Assembly: GCA_902803255.1 (NCBI GenBank)
Contig: CADCPG010000277.1
Span: forward strand, 1 to 5,565
Length of the DNA stretch: 5,565 nt
Direction: 5' to 3'
DNA from: an uncultured Ruminococcus sp.
GTDB lineage: Bacteria; Bacillota; Clostridia; Oscillospirales; CAG-272
Within the stretch, counting starts at the first letter, position 1, and each line of letters starts with the position of its first letter. The position numbers and the translations under genes were made by a program. The notes under the pieces are model-generated. The model ran no database searches. It had not been told where the DNA came from and worked only from the letters and a program-made list of their open reading frames with translations. This document shows positions 1 to 5,395 of this stretch, in pieces.

Positions 1-36
1 GCCGCGGAGGCAGGAAACTGAACATGACCGGCGGAA

Positions 37-74
37 AGGACCCGCCCGCGCTTCGGCGCGGGCGGGTCCTGTTT
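37..74 (-). terminator. GC-rich hairpin terminator after the alpha-galactosidase gene, possibly bidirectional
   Basis: A perfect 15-bp stem (37-51 with 56-70) encloses a 4-nt loop and lies 14 bp beyond the alpha-galactosidase stop codon. Read on the - strand it is followed by a short TTT run, and read on the + strand by TGTTT, so both T-tracts are weak. In the + strand RNA the loop is C(UUCG)G, a known ultra-stable tetraloop. This suggests it may also end a gene arriving from the left. The structure is certain from the sequence; its role as a terminator is inferred. Confidence 0.75.
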
Positions 75-84
75 CGTATGTGAT

Positions 85-2247
85 CTATTCTACGGCGGTG
101 ATGGTAAGCAGCGTCGAACCAAAATCGTTCCTGTACCGCGGCAGCGTGACGCCGAGATTGACGAGCACCGAGCCCGGAAGCATCAGATTGAGCTCGTCGA
201 CGCGGTAGAGCCTGCCGGGGTCGAGGCCGGGGATCCTGAAGCGGGGATTCATCTTGTGCGGGTTGAGCGCCTGGAAGTATACCGCGACGGCCCTCTTTTT
301 GTCCTTCGATACCACGCACACAAGGGCGTCGTTGCCGTCGTGGCGGTTGTTTCCGCGGTAGACGTCGCCCTCTCTGATAAGGCCGTCGATCGTGCGGTAG
401 CGCGCCGTGTCGGCCGGGATCCGGGCGAATTCATCCGCCGGAAACCTGTTGACGTCGAACTCGTAGCCGAAAGTGCCGAGATACGCGATGTTCGTGCGGG
501 TGCCGAGCGGTGTTGCCCGGCCGTTGCGTATATTGGGCGAGATCGATACGTGGTTCGACGACGCCGACAGCGGGAAGACGAGCGTCGTGCCGTACTGGAT
601 CATGCTGCGGTCGTCGGCGTCCGTGTTGTCGGATGTCCAGATCTGCGGGAAATAGGCCAGCATGGCGCCGTCGAAGCGTCCTCCGCCGCCGGAGCAGCCC
701 TCAAAGAGGATGTCGGGGAATCTCTTCGTGAGATATTCTGCAAGCTCGTAGACTCCGAGCATGTATCTGTGCTGGAATTCGCCCTGCCTGTCGGCGGGGA
801 GGAGATGCGAGAAGTTTTCGGTGAGCGGACGGTTCATGTCCCACTTGATGTAGCAGGCGCCGCTCCCGGCTATGACGTCCCCTATCACATGCTTTATGTG
901 ATCGACGACGTCCTGTCTCGAGAAGTCGAGGACGAACTGGTTCCGCGACGGCACTCCCGGCCTTCCGGGTATACCGACGGCCCAGTCGGGATGCTCGCGG
1001 TAGAGGTCGGAATCGGGGTTGACCATCTCGGGCTCGATCCACAGACCGAAGCCCAGGCCGTTCTCCGCGCATCTGTCGGCTATGGCGCGAAGGCCGCCCG
1101 GCAGTTTCTTTTCGTTGCAGTACCAGTCGCCGAGACCGGCTCTGTCGCTGTCTCTGGCGCCGAACCAGCCGTCGTCGAGCACGAACAGGTCGACGCCGCT
1201 GTCCTTAAGTTTGTCTACGGTCTCGAATATCCTCTCGCTGTTGAAGGAAAAATGCATTCCCTCCCAGCTGTTGAGCACTATCGGGCGCCTCGCATACACC
1301 CATTTCGGGTTTATGACGTACCTTCTGAAGAAATCGTGATACTGCCTCGTCATCAGGCCGAGACCGGCGTTAGAGTAGCAGAGCACCGCCTCGGGCGTCT
1401 CGAACTCTTCGCCGGCGTCGAGCTTCCAGCGGAAGCTTCCCGGATTGATGCCCGACGAAAGCCTGACTCTGCCCGATTCGTCGACCTCCGCGCTCTCGTA
1501 GTGAGAACCGCTGTACATCAGGCTCGACGCGAACACCTCGCCTTTTTCCTCGTCGGTGCCGGGAGTCAGCAGCGCGATGAAATTGGCGTGGTTGGCCGAC
1601 GTCGTGCCCCTTATGTTGCCTACCGAATATATCCCCTGATGCAGCTCCGACCTTTGCGGGTATTTTTCCTTTGCGTGGTGTCCCGCGAGAGTGAGCACTT
1701 CGTAGCCGCTGCCGTAGAAATCGAGCGTGAAGCTCAGCGCACGCTCGAGAAAGACCGTGTCTCCCGTCGTGTTGGATATCTTGGCTCTCCGGGTGAGTAT
1801 GTTCTCTTTTTCGTATACGGTATAGTAGAGGTACACGGAGAGACCGTTGTATCCGTCGCGAAGGCGTATTACGAGCGTCTCGCCGCCGCGTGAAGTGGGA
1901 ATGCCCTTTACCGCGTGCTTTTTCGGCAGGATATAGTACCCCGCGAACCTGAGGTCGGCGGTGCAGTCGCCCGAAACTGAGCGCGATATCATCGCCGGTT
2001 CCCTGAAGTCGCCAAGGTTTGCGGTGCCGTATTCCTGCATGATGTCGGCGTAGGCCTTTTTTGTTCCGGGTATCACCGGGTTGAAGCTGCGCACGTTCTC
2101 CGGCCTGTAGTAGCCGAGATCGGCTCTGGCTATCTTTGCCCCGTAGTACGTGTGGGTAAGATATCCGTTCGAGTCCACTCTCATCGCATATGTGAAATCC
2201 GCGCCTTCGAGAAAGAAACTCTTGTCGTTTTCGGTATACCTGATCAT
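85..2247 (-). CDS. Alpha-galactosidase, glycoside hydrolase family 36
   Basis: The product (720 aa with this start) should hydrolyse terminal alpha-1,6-galactosyl residues of melibiose, raffinose and stachyose with retention of configuration. No signal peptide or membrane segment is visible, so it is probably cytoplasmic and acts on imported oligosaccharides. The order fits GH36: an N-terminal beta-sandwich (about 1-310), a TIM barrel (about 320-640) and a C-terminal beta domain. Visible motifs are L-D-D-G-W (357-361), G-L-W-I-E-P-E-M (401-408), K-W-D with the likely nucleophile Asp470, the C-S-G-G-G-G-R-F-D block (518-526), and S-D-N-T-D with the likely acid/base Asp540. The 70-residue gap between the two catalytic Asp matches characterised GH36 enzymes. 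The frame stays open upstream to an ATG at 2337, but those 30 codons are mostly a GC-rich hairpin and lack a Shine-Dalgarno. The ATG at 2247 has GGGAAG 9 nt upstream and begins MIRYTENDKSFFLEG, a plausible GH36 N-terminus. It lies downstream of the mtlD-like gene, probably in one operon. Family assignment is firm; exact substrate is inferred. Confidence 0.96.
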   Translation of the reverse strand: MIRYTENDKSFFLEGADFTYAMRVDSNGYLTHTYYGAKIARADLGYYRPENVRSFNPVIPGTKKAYADIMQEYGTANLGDFREPAMISRSVSGDCTADLRFAGYYILPKKHAVKGIPTSRGGETLVIRLRDGYNGLSVYLYYTVYEKENILTRRAKISNTTGDTVFLERALSFTLDFYGSGYEVLTLAGHHAKEKYPQRSELHQGIYSVGNIRGTTSANHANFIALLTPGTDEEKGEVFASSLMYSGSHYESAEVDESGRVRLSSGINPGSFRWKLDAGEEFETPEAVLCYSNAGLGLMTRQYHDFFRRYVINPKWVYARRPIVLNSWEGMHFSFNSERIFETVDKLKDSGVDLFVLDDGWFGARDSDRAGLGDWYCNEKKLPGGLRAIADRCAENGLGFGLWIEPEMVNPDSDLYREHPDWAVGIPGRPGVPSRNQFVLDFSRQDVVDHIKHVIGDVIAGSGACYIKWDMNRPLTENFSHLLPADRQGEFQHRYMLGVYELAEYLTKRFPDILFEGCSGGGGRFDGAMLAYFPQIWTSDNTDADDRSMIQYGTTLVFPLSASSNHVSISPNIRNGRATPLGTRTNIAYLGTFGYEFDVNRFPADEFARIPADTARYRTIDGLIREGDVYRGNNRHDGNDALVCVVSKDKKRAVAVYFQALNPHKMNPRFRIPGLDPGRLYRVDELNLMLPGSVLVNLGVTLPRYRNDFGSTLLTITAVE

Positions 2248-2256
2248 TTTATCACT

Positions 2257-2262
2257 CTTCCC
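2257..2262 (-). promoter_or_regulatory. Ribosome binding site deciding the alpha-galactosidase start
   Basis: On the - strand GGGAAG lies 9 nt before the ATG at 2247. It is only a partial Shine-Dalgarno match, but the alternative ATG at 2337 has none, and the mRNA between the two would be folded into a stable hairpin. This decides for the downstream start. Confidence 0.6.
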
Positions 2263-2282
2263 GTATGTTATTTGTTTATCTG

Positions 2283-2333
2283 AAAAATGAGCTGAAACAT
2301 CTTCAGCCGGCGCCGGCGGCGCCGGCTGAAGAT
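2283..2333 (-). terminator. Intergenic hairpin, possible partial terminator or attenuator between the mtlD-like and alpha-galactosidase genes
   Basis: A perfect 16-bp inverted repeat (2299-2314 with 2318-2333, 3-nt loop) begins 13 bp beyond the mtlD-like stop codon. A second, smaller pairing uses part of the same arm: TTCAGC at 2302-2307 with GCTGAA at 2291-2296. On the - strand this smaller stem is followed 3 nt later by a TTTTT run (2283-2287), giving a terminator-like form. The two foldings exclude each other. The large stem alone lacks a good T-tract. It may cause partial termination, protect the upstream mRNA 3' end, or allow conditional readthrough into the alpha-galactosidase gene. The repeats are seen directly; the role is inferred. 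Confidence 0.55.
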
Positions 2334-2346
2334 ACATGCCGGATGA

Positions 2347-3561
2347 TCATTCGGTAAGTCTGTCGAGCTCGGTGACGAATTCGCCGAAGTCGGCTCCGTT
2401 TTTGAGCATTTCGTAGAATTTTCCAATCATCGCGACGTCTGCCGGATCGGTGATCCCGCTGTATTTTTCAAGCGCGACGGCAATGCCTTCGTTCTTTGCG
2501 CAGCCCGAAACTTCGAGGGCGATCGCGTCCTCCTCCGGATCGAACAGATATCCCGCAGCTACCGCGACGGCGATGTGAGCGGGAATGATGCCCTGCTCGC
2601 GGCACATTTTGTACGCACCGCCCAGCCTGTCGCCGGCGGAGAGTTTGCGCTTCGGGTCTTTGCCGACTCTGAACACGGTATCGTCGAGAAGGGGATTGTC
2701 GAGCCGCGTGACGAGGTTGCGGATAAACTTCATCAGATCCTCAAGAGGAACGCTGTGACGCAGAGACAGGGCTCTGGCGGACTCACAAAGGGTCCTGAAG
2801 AGGATATACTTGACGAAAGGATCCGCTGCGGCTTCGTATATGTATTTATGGCCGCGCAGTCTGCCGAGATAGGCCATCGTGGCGTGACCGAGATTGTGTA
2901 TGAGAAGCTTTCTCTCGATGTAGAAGGAGAAGGGGGAGAAGGGAACGAGACCGTCGACCTTCGGGATCTCCCCTCCCGCCGGTCTGAACGCTTCGGCGTC
3001 GGCGGGAAGCTCGCTGTATACGTCAGAGCAGACCGCGAGGCTGCTCACCTTCAGGAACTTTTCGGCGGTAGGAGGAACGGTGATGCACACCGAAACGCTC
3101 ACAAAACCAATCGAGTTTTCAAAATAATCCTTCAGTCCCTCCGGGATGAAGGGCTCGACGAGCCCGCGAAGGTATTTTCCCGAACCGATGAGGTTCTCGC
3201 ATATGAGTATGTTGAGCGGTCTTTTTCCGGCCGCGTATCTTTTTTCTATCGCGCTCGCGATGATCTTCGCGACGAACGGAAGAACGTTCACTCCGAGAGC
3301 GGTAGCCATAACGTCGCACGACGCTATCTCGTCCGACGCGGCTTCGGCGTCGCGTCCGTTGACCGCTGTCACGTTCTCGACCCATTCGGTGTCGTAGTGA
3401 TCGCCGCGCGTTACGAAGATCGGGTATTTTCCCTCTTTTTTGAGTCCTTCGACCAGACTCTCGTTGACGTCGATGAACACTGTCTCATAGCCTGTAAGGA
3501 AGAATCTTTTGGCTATAAATCCTCTTCCGATGTTTCCGGCTCCGTACATTACCGCTTTCAT
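2347..3561 (-). CDS. mtlD: Mannitol-1-phosphate 5-dehydrogenase-like protein (polyol-specific long-chain dehydrogenase/reductase family)
   Basis: This 404-aa protein is a little longer than E. coli MtlD (382 aa) and, like it, should be a cytoplasmic NAD-dependent dehydrogenase interconverting a hexitol phosphate and a ketose phosphate (classically mannitol-1-P and fructose-6-P). It begins MKAVMYGAGNIGRGF with the dinucleotide-binding G-A-G-N-I-G (7-12). Asp31 at the end of the second strand suggests NAD rather than NADP. The C-E-N motif (121-123), the catalytic pattern K-x4-N-x2-H (Lys218, Asn223, His226) inside E-R-K-L-L-I-H-N-L-G-H-A, and R-V-G-K-D-P-K-R-K-L-S-A-G-D-R-L (298-313) match MtlD closely. 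One deviation matters: where MtlD and relatives have V-D-R-I-x-P, this protein reads V-C-I-T-V-P (158-163), so Asp and Arg are missing and the substrate may differ. No mannitol PTS gene is in view. GGAGGG 11 nt upstream and a consensus promoter support the start. Family is sure; the mannitol-1-P specificity is not. Confidence 0.86.
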   Translation of the reverse strand: MKAVMYGAGNIGRGFIAKRFFLTGYETVFIDVNESLVEGLKKEGKYPIFVTRGDHYDTEWVENVTAVNGRDAEAASDEIASCDVMATALGVNVLPFVAKIIASAIEKRYAAGKRPLNILICENLIGSGKYLRGLVEPFIPEGLKDYFENSIGFVSVSVCITVPPTAEKFLKVSSLAVCSDVYSELPADAEAFRPAGGEIPKVDGLVPFSPFSFYIERKLLIHNLGHATMAYLGRLRGHKYIYEAAADPFVKYILFRTLCESARALSLRHSVPLEDLMKFIRNLVTRLDNPLLDDTVFRVGKDPKRKLSAGDRLGGAYKMCREQGIIPAHIAVAVAAGYLFDPEEDAIALEVSGCAKNEGIAVALEKYSGITDPADVAMIGKFYEMLKNGADFGEFVTELDRLTE

Positions 3562-3572
3562 ATGTCTTTGGT

Positions 3573-3578
3573 CCCTCC
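3573..3578 (-). promoter_or_regulatory. Ribosome binding site of the mtlD-like gene
   Basis: On the - strand a strong GGAGGG lies 11 nt before the ATG at 3561. The spacing is slightly long but usable, and no other in-frame start lies between it and the conserved MKAVMYGAGNIGRG N-terminus. Confidence 0.8.
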
Positions 3579-3606
3579 AGGTTTCCTGACGATAACATTC
3601 CGGATA

Positions 3607-3635
3607 ATTATATCACCAACCGCTAAAATTGTCAA
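3607..3635 (-). promoter_or_regulatory. Consensus sigma-A-type promoter of the mtlD-like/alpha-galactosidase operon
   Basis: Read on the - strand, TTGACA (3635-3630) and TATAAT (3612-3607) are both perfect and separated by exactly 17 bp. A TG one base before the -10 box makes it an extended -10 promoter. Transcription should start near 3600, giving a leader of about 40 nt that carries the GGAGGG. It predicts strong, housekeeping-type expression unless repressed. No clear operator is visible. Confidence 0.85.
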
Positions 3636-3691
3636 TAATGATAAGGAGAGCCGTTAGATATAGTAATATGATTATGTTTTAGATAAATGCA

Positions 3692-3715
3692 GCCGAAAAA
3701 AGTTGATTTTTCGGC
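3692..3715. repeat. Inverted repeat overlapping the dnaA -35 box
   Basis: A perfect 9-bp inverted repeat (GCCGAAAAA at 3692-3700, TTTTTCGGC at 3707-3715) has a 6-nt centre and covers the TTGATT -35 element at 3703-3708. No gene reads into it from the left on the + strand, so a terminator role there is unlikely. Its position suits an operator or a cruciform-prone element. It does not resemble a DnaA box. Its function is inferred only from position. Confidence 0.55.
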
Positions 3716-3731
3716 CGGCTTATGATATAAT
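3703..3731 (+). promoter_or_regulatory. Sigma-A-type promoter of dnaA
   Basis: TTGATT (3703-3708) and a perfect TATAAT (3726-3731) are separated by 17 bp, with TG at 3723-3724 forming an extended -10 element. The predicted start is near 3738, leaving a leader of about 30 nt that is very AT-rich and holds the GGGAG ribosome binding site. It diverges from the mtlD-like promoter, with 67 bp between the two -35 boxes. Confidence 0.85.
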
Positions 3732-3755
3732 ATATATAATTATTTAATGTAAAAC

Positions 3756-3760
3756 GGGAG
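3756..3760 (+). promoter_or_regulatory. Ribosome binding site deciding the dnaA start
   Basis: GGGAG directly abuts the in-frame ATG at 3761, which is too close for initiation there, but lies 9 nt before the ATG at 3770. This places the true start at 3770 and shortens the open frame by three codons. Confidence 0.8.
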
Positions 3761-3769
3761 ATGCCTGCG

Positions 3770-5185
3770 ATGCCGTATCTGGACGACATAACGGAGCTTT
3801 GGAATTCGGTAAAAGAGTCATTTTCGGACACGCTGACAAGAGAAACGATCAACCTCTGGTTCGGCAACATCCGGCTCGAGGATTACGATTCGGATACCGG
3901 AAAGCTCACAATGACAACCGATTCCGAGTTCAAGCACGATATAATCACGAAAAAATACCTTTCCACCATAGAAAAACAGTTTTCCGATCTTCTGGGATTC
4001 GGAATAAAAGTCGATCTGAAATACAGAAAAAAAGAGAATACGGATACTCCGGAAGATCCCCCCGCTAAAACTCCCGAAGATCCGAACGAAGGTACGAGAC
4101 CGCCGTATACGAAGGATCCCGACAATCCTCTCGCTAAAACTCCCGAAGATCCGTACGGAGGCACACGTCCGCCTTTCAACTTCAAATACACATTCGAGAA
4201 CTTCATAGTCGGCAGCTCTAACAAGTTCGCACACGCCGCGTGCCTGGCCGTCGCGGAAAATCCCGCAACAAACTACAATCCTCTGTTCATCTACGGTCCG
4301 AGCGGCATAGGAAAGACGCATCTGCTTTACGCCATAACGAACAAGGTAAACGAAAACAAGCCCGACGTAAAGATCATCTTCATAACCGGCGAGGATTTCA
4401 CGAACCAGTTCATCGAGGCTATGGCGATAAACAAGACGCAGGAATTCAGAAACAAGTACCGCCAGTGCGACATCCTCCTGATAGACGATATCCACTTCAT
4501 TGCCGGAAAGGTCTCGACGCAGGAGGAGTTCTTCAACACCTTCAACGCCCTCTATGAGGACAGAAAACAGATAATCCTCACCTCGGACCGCCCTCCGCGA
4601 GAAATGAAAACACTTGAGGAGAGGCTCAAGACCAGGTTCGAATGGGGACTTCTCGCCGATATCCAACCGCCCGATCTTGAGCTGCGTATAGCCATCATAA
4701 AAAACAAGGCTGAACAGATAGGAATAACACTTTCCGAGGAAGTTCTGACTTTCCTCGCCGAAAACCTCCGTTCGAACGTAAGACAGATAGAAGGCGCAAT
4801 AAAAAAGCTCGGCGCAAAGTATTTCGTCGAAGGAAACGACATCACGATAGAATCCGCGAAAGCCTGCGTCGCCGATCTGCTCGACGGCCAGATCCCGACC
4901 GAAGTCACCGTTTCAAAGATCTTCGGAGAACTCTACGACAGATACGGAGTGACCAAGGAGGAACTCACCGGTCTGAAGAGATCGAAAGAAATAGTCAACG
5001 TACGCCACATCGCGGTGTATCTGATCAGAAAAAACACAGATATGTCGCAGAACAACATAGCAAAGATATTCAACAGAGACCATACCACCGTCATCGCATC
5101 GCTCGAAAAAGTCGAAAAGCAGATGAAGACCGATTCGTCGTACAAGGCCGAGATCAACCGCCTGATAAAGGACATCGAGTCGTAA
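3770..5185 (+). CDS. dnaA: Chromosomal replication initiator protein DnaA
   Basis: The product is a 471-aa AAA+ ATPase that binds DnaA boxes at oriC, melts the origin and helps load the replicative helicase; it is usually also a transcription factor. Domain I (about 1-85) starts L-W-N-S-V-K-E-S-F and carries W30-F31. Domain II (about 86-138) is a proline- and charge-rich linker with an internal repeat. Domain III (about 139-372) has K-Y-T-F-E-N-F, Walker A G-P-S-G-I-G-K-T (176-183), Walker B I-L-L-I-D-D (235-240), sensor 1 L-T-S-D-R-P-P (270-276), box VII E-R-L-K-T-R-F with candidate arginine finger Arg289, and sensor 2 N-V-R-Q-I-E-G-A (336-343). Domain IV (about 373-471) is the DNA-binding helix-turn-helix with R-D-H-T-T-V (436-441). 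Two departures from consensus occur there: V-R-H for the usual P-R-Q (411-413), and F-N-R-D-H, one residue shorter than F-G-G-R-D-H. Length is normal for Firmicutes. dnaN follows after 210 bp with no terminator seen. Identification is certain. Confidence 0.99.
   Translation: MPYLDDITELWNSVKESFSDTLTRETINLWFGNIRLEDYDSDTGKLTMTTDSEFKHDIITKKYLSTIEKQFSDLLGFGIKVDLKYRKKENTDTPEDPPAKTPEDPNEGTRPPYTKDPDNPLAKTPEDPYGGTRPPFNFKYTFENFIVGSSNKFAHAACLAVAENPATNYNPLFIYGPSGIGKTHLLYAITNKVNENKPDVKIIFITGEDFTNQFIEAMAINKTQEFRNKYRQCDILLIDDIHFIAGKVSTQEEFFNTFNALYEDRKQIILTSDRPPREMKTLEERLKTRFEWGLLADIQPPDLELRIAIIKNKAEQIGITLSEEVLTFLAENLRSNVRQIEGAIKKLGAKYFVEGNDITIESAKACVADLLDGQIPTEVTVSKIFGELYDRYGVTKEELTGLKRSKEIVNVRHIAVYLIRKNTDMSQNNIAKIFNRDHTTVIASLEKVEKQMKTDSSYKAEINRLIKDIES
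4063..4200 (+). repeat. In-frame tandem repeat (period 69 bp, 23 codons) in DnaA domain II
   Basis: A 22-bp stretch at 4063-4084 recurs exactly at 4132-4153, and similarity continues for about another 20 bp before decaying. Both copies encode A-K-T-P-E-D-P-x-x-G-T-R-P-P (residues 99-112 and 122-135). A third T-P-E-D-P lies just before (residues 93-97). The unit length is a multiple of three, so the linker grew without breaking the frame. Domain II is the one part of DnaA known to tolerate length changes. Confidence 0.85.
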
Positions 5186-5188
5186 TAT

Positions 5189-5286
5189 CCGGTTTTTCAC
5201 TTTTCAACATGCCTCTACTATTAATACTATAACTTATTATTCTATATTATTTCTTCACGGTTTAGGAGCTGAAGACCCGGTTTTTC
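5189..5286 (+). repeat. Pair of 10-bp direct repeats CCGGTTTTTC flanking the AT-rich core
   Basis: CCGGTTTTTC occurs at 5189-5198 and again at 5277-5286, 88 bp apart, one on each side of the A/T-rich core. Similar T5C strings occur elsewhere nearby, so chance is possible, but symmetric placement around an unwinding candidate could mark protein-binding sites. Confidence 0.35.
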
Positions 5287-5379
5287 CGCCCTGAGCCGTC
5301 TGACGCGGGGAAAAAGTCGAAAACACGGAGATAACCTGAGAAAAACGAACAAATAAGAAAAAGGGACAGAAAGAAAAAG

Positions 5380-5385
5380 AAAGGA
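5380..5385 (+). promoter_or_regulatory. Ribosome binding site of dnaN
   Basis: AAAGGA lies 10 nt before the dnaN ATG. It is a moderate Shine-Dalgarno inside a purine-rich leader, and it is the best candidate because the sequence between it and the ATG is nearly all A. Confidence 0.6.
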
Positions 5386-5395
5386 CAAAAGCAAA

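Larger units (their letters stand above)
5186..5395. other. dnaA-dnaN spacer, candidate origin unwinding region
   Basis: The 210-bp spacer has no gene. It holds a nearly pure A/T core (about 5216-5253), typical of a DNA unwinding element. On the - strand, TAATAGTAG (5223-5215) reads as three DnaA-trio-like triplets, then AGGC, then TGTTGAAAA (5209-5201), a DnaA box with two mismatches to TGTGGATAA. That order (trios, GC-rich bases, box) resembles the basal unwinding system described in Bacillus subtilis. No exact TTATNCACA is present on either strand, so calling this oriC is only a suggestion. No terminator hairpin with a T-tract is seen after dnaA. Confidence 0.4.

Noticed and set aside
1..21. 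Possible 3' end of a + strand gene (stop TGA at 19-21)
   Set aside because: Only six sense codons are in view, so no gene can be supported. It is mentioned only as a lead for the flanking sequence.
256..1893. Long open frame on the + strand (545 codons) opposite the alpha-galactosidase gene
   Set aside because: It is antisense to a gene with clear catalytic motifs, its product resembles no family I recognise, and GC-rich third positions on the - strand naturally remove stops in the opposing frame.
2151..2159. TGTGGGTAA, a one-mismatch DnaA box inside the alpha-galactosidase gene
   Set aside because: It is a single isolated copy in coding sequence, and one-mismatch 9-mers are expected by chance in a window of this size.
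2248..2337. Thirty-codon N-terminal extension of the alpha-galactosidase
   Set aside because: It lacks a Shine-Dalgarno, and its P-A-P-P-A-P-A-E sequence is just the translation of the intergenic hairpin.
2575..3657. Open frame of 360 codons on the + strand opposite the mtlD-like gene
   Set aside because: It is a shadow of a well-supported dehydrogenase gene, has no Shine-Dalgarno, and runs through the - strand promoter and ribosome binding site.
3761..3769. Three-codon upstream start of dnaA
   Set aside because: GGGAG touches this ATG directly, whereas it is correctly spaced from the ATG at 3770.
3818..4666. Open frame of 282 codons on the - strand inside dnaA
   Set aside because: dnaA is certain on the other strand, and the translated product is low-complexity without recognisable motifs.
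5277..5326. Possible stem between TTTTTCC and GGAAAAA after dnaA as a terminator
   Set aside because: The pairing is short, needs a bulge or a large loop, and has no T-tract behind it, so it does not look like an intrinsic terminator.
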